In this document: piece by piece, positions 62,915-64,000 of the stretch | Position numbering within the stretch: the first letter of the stretch is position 1 | Layout: every line of letters starts with the position of its first letter | Source: Acanthornis magna | Lineage: Eukaryota; Chordata; Aves; Passeriformes; Acanthizidae | Length of the DNA: 64,000 nt | Direction of reading: 5' to 3' | Assembly: GCA_036785705.1 (NCBI GenBank) | Contig: JAWUZG010000084.1 | Location: forward strand, 7,065,001 to 7,129,000 | Notes under the pieces: generated by a model | What the model saw: only the letters and a program-made list of their open reading frames with translations | Database searches by the model: none | What the model was told of the DNA's origin: nothing | Translations under genes and position numbers: made by a program

Positions 62915-64000
62915 TTTGCCAAAACTACTGGGAACTAAAAAAAAAAAAAGAAATTAAAAGGAGAAACTGACAAGTCTTTAAAAACCAGAGCTCTAGATGA
63001 GAGGCTAGACTAAAAGAGGCCTTTTAAATGCAACTATTGCAGTATGAAGACTACTTAGCCTAATACTGCAATCTTTATTTTTTTAATCACTGTATTTACA
63101 TTAGTGGACTCAGGGGTACTAAGACCTGAAATAAAATTTGATATTTTTGCAGAAAATTATTACAAGAGCTTTATTTTGGAAATGTTTCTGTTGACTTTCT
63201 AGTGCTTTTACTGCACTGAAATGTAGTGAATACAAGCAACGGGCAAGAGACACATTAAAACACTCACAGGAGTCCCCACCAGTGCAGTATCGGAGAATCT
63301 GAGAACGAGTCTTATGTGAATTTGTTTCTTAGGTGGCGATAAGTAGTGAGACTGAAGTCCTCAGGGAATGTGGTGTAGTAGTCATGTCAACTACATGATA
63401 TTTTTTCATTGTCATGCCAATATTTCAGTTTTTCTGGAATGAAACTCTGTTTCCTTGTGGACCGTGGAGATGCTGACAACCTCACTGAAAAGACCAACAA
63501 AGATGCAAGTCATGAGCACTGCTAATGATATTCCATGTTCTGTGAATATCTGCCCATTAGGAGCTAAGACACTCATCTCTTTACACTTGAACTGTTGAAA
63601 AGCCATCAGTATGGGAGAACAATTTCTGTTCTGTGCCCTAATCAGTCTGGATGTGAATCAGTGGTTTACAAATGAAAGAGTCTGTGTTGTCTTACGAACT
63701 TCCTGTGCTGTTTGGTTACCCTAAGAAGATACTTTCCACTTGGGCAGAACAGAACATTAAAAGAAGACATAGCAGAATTTGTAAAGAGTGAGTTTGAAAG
63801 GAAGATCCAAATGTAATGAGATAGGTATTATATGTTTCTTCTCTGATTGGAGAAAAAAAACCCATTTGTCTGGAAAAACAAAGCAAGAAGGGCACTGACA
63901 TAGCGTCCTCATGGACTTCATCCTCCAAATAACATAGTCACTATTCACCAGGCAATATTGTGTGATGAAACTGGGAATTAGCTCAGTGCTTGATTTGATC

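Larger units (their letters stand above)
54981..64000 (+). other. DENND2B: Intron after the first coding exon, running off the window
   Basis: It starts at the gtaagtgg donor. The next DENND2B exon, which in the mammalian protein continues with a Ser/Pro-rich segment, does not appear before the window ends, so the intron is longer than 9 kb. It holds a CR1 tail, an old CR1 copy and two short tandem repeats, and otherwise nothing recognisable. Confidence 0.65.

Noticed and set aside
1..64000. CRISPR arrays, prophage, operons or other prokaryotic systems
   Set aside because: No regularly spaced repeats and no long coding runs. CR1 elements and spliced exons show vertebrate nuclear DNA.
1..64000. 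Endogenous retrovirus or LTR
   Set aside because: No gag/pol-like frame and no pair of long direct repeats was recognised by eye. A diverged solo LTR could still be present and would need a library search.

Overview
This window is vertebrate, probably avian, nuclear DNA. It is AT-rich and almost entirely non-coding: long stretches without open frames, old interspersed repeats and short splice-bounded exons, and no bacterial, plasmid or phage organisation. The repeats support a bird. There are several CR1 LINE 3' ends, including intact-looking ATTCTATGAT-type tails. At 34068-34410 a tRNA-Ile-like head is joined to a CR1 tail, the architecture I recall for the passerine TguSINE family, so a songbird or another passerine is my best guess.

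One gene is recognisable. A short exon at 54876-54980 on the + strand has a good acceptor, an in-frame upstream stop, a well-placed ATG and a consensus donor. It encodes 26 residues plus two bases of the next codon. The peptide begins MTMTANKN and continues with AGG, K, P and TL at the spacing I remember for the N-terminus of DENND2B (ST5), a DENN-domain Rab guanine nucleotide exchange factor. The window would then be the 5' part of DENND2B: sequence upstream of and between untranslated exons, the first coding exon, and the first 9 kb of the following intron. The next coding exon is not in the window.

Layout: 1-25192 has no recognisable gene, only repeats (a CR1 on the minus strand near 6.0-6.4 kb, an old CR1 end near 14.5 kb, T-tracts). 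At 25193-25281 there is a probable 89-bp untranslated exon with good splice sites at both ends. It is followed by a compact block (25.66-27.03 kb) holding a (TG)n(CG)n tract, a CpG cluster, a possible G-quadruplex, a dense group of TAAT motifs and an old palindromic repeat; this is the most regulatory-looking part of the window. 25282-54875 reads as intron, with the SINE, a second CR1 and several small tandem duplications, one carrying paired AP-1 and forkhead-like motifs. 54981-64000 is intron, with a CR1 tail and an old CR1 copy.

I found no convincing RNA gene, no second protein-coding gene and no sign of a novel multi-gene system. The most useful leads are the 25 kb exon, its upstream open reading frame and the element-dense kilobase downstream of it.
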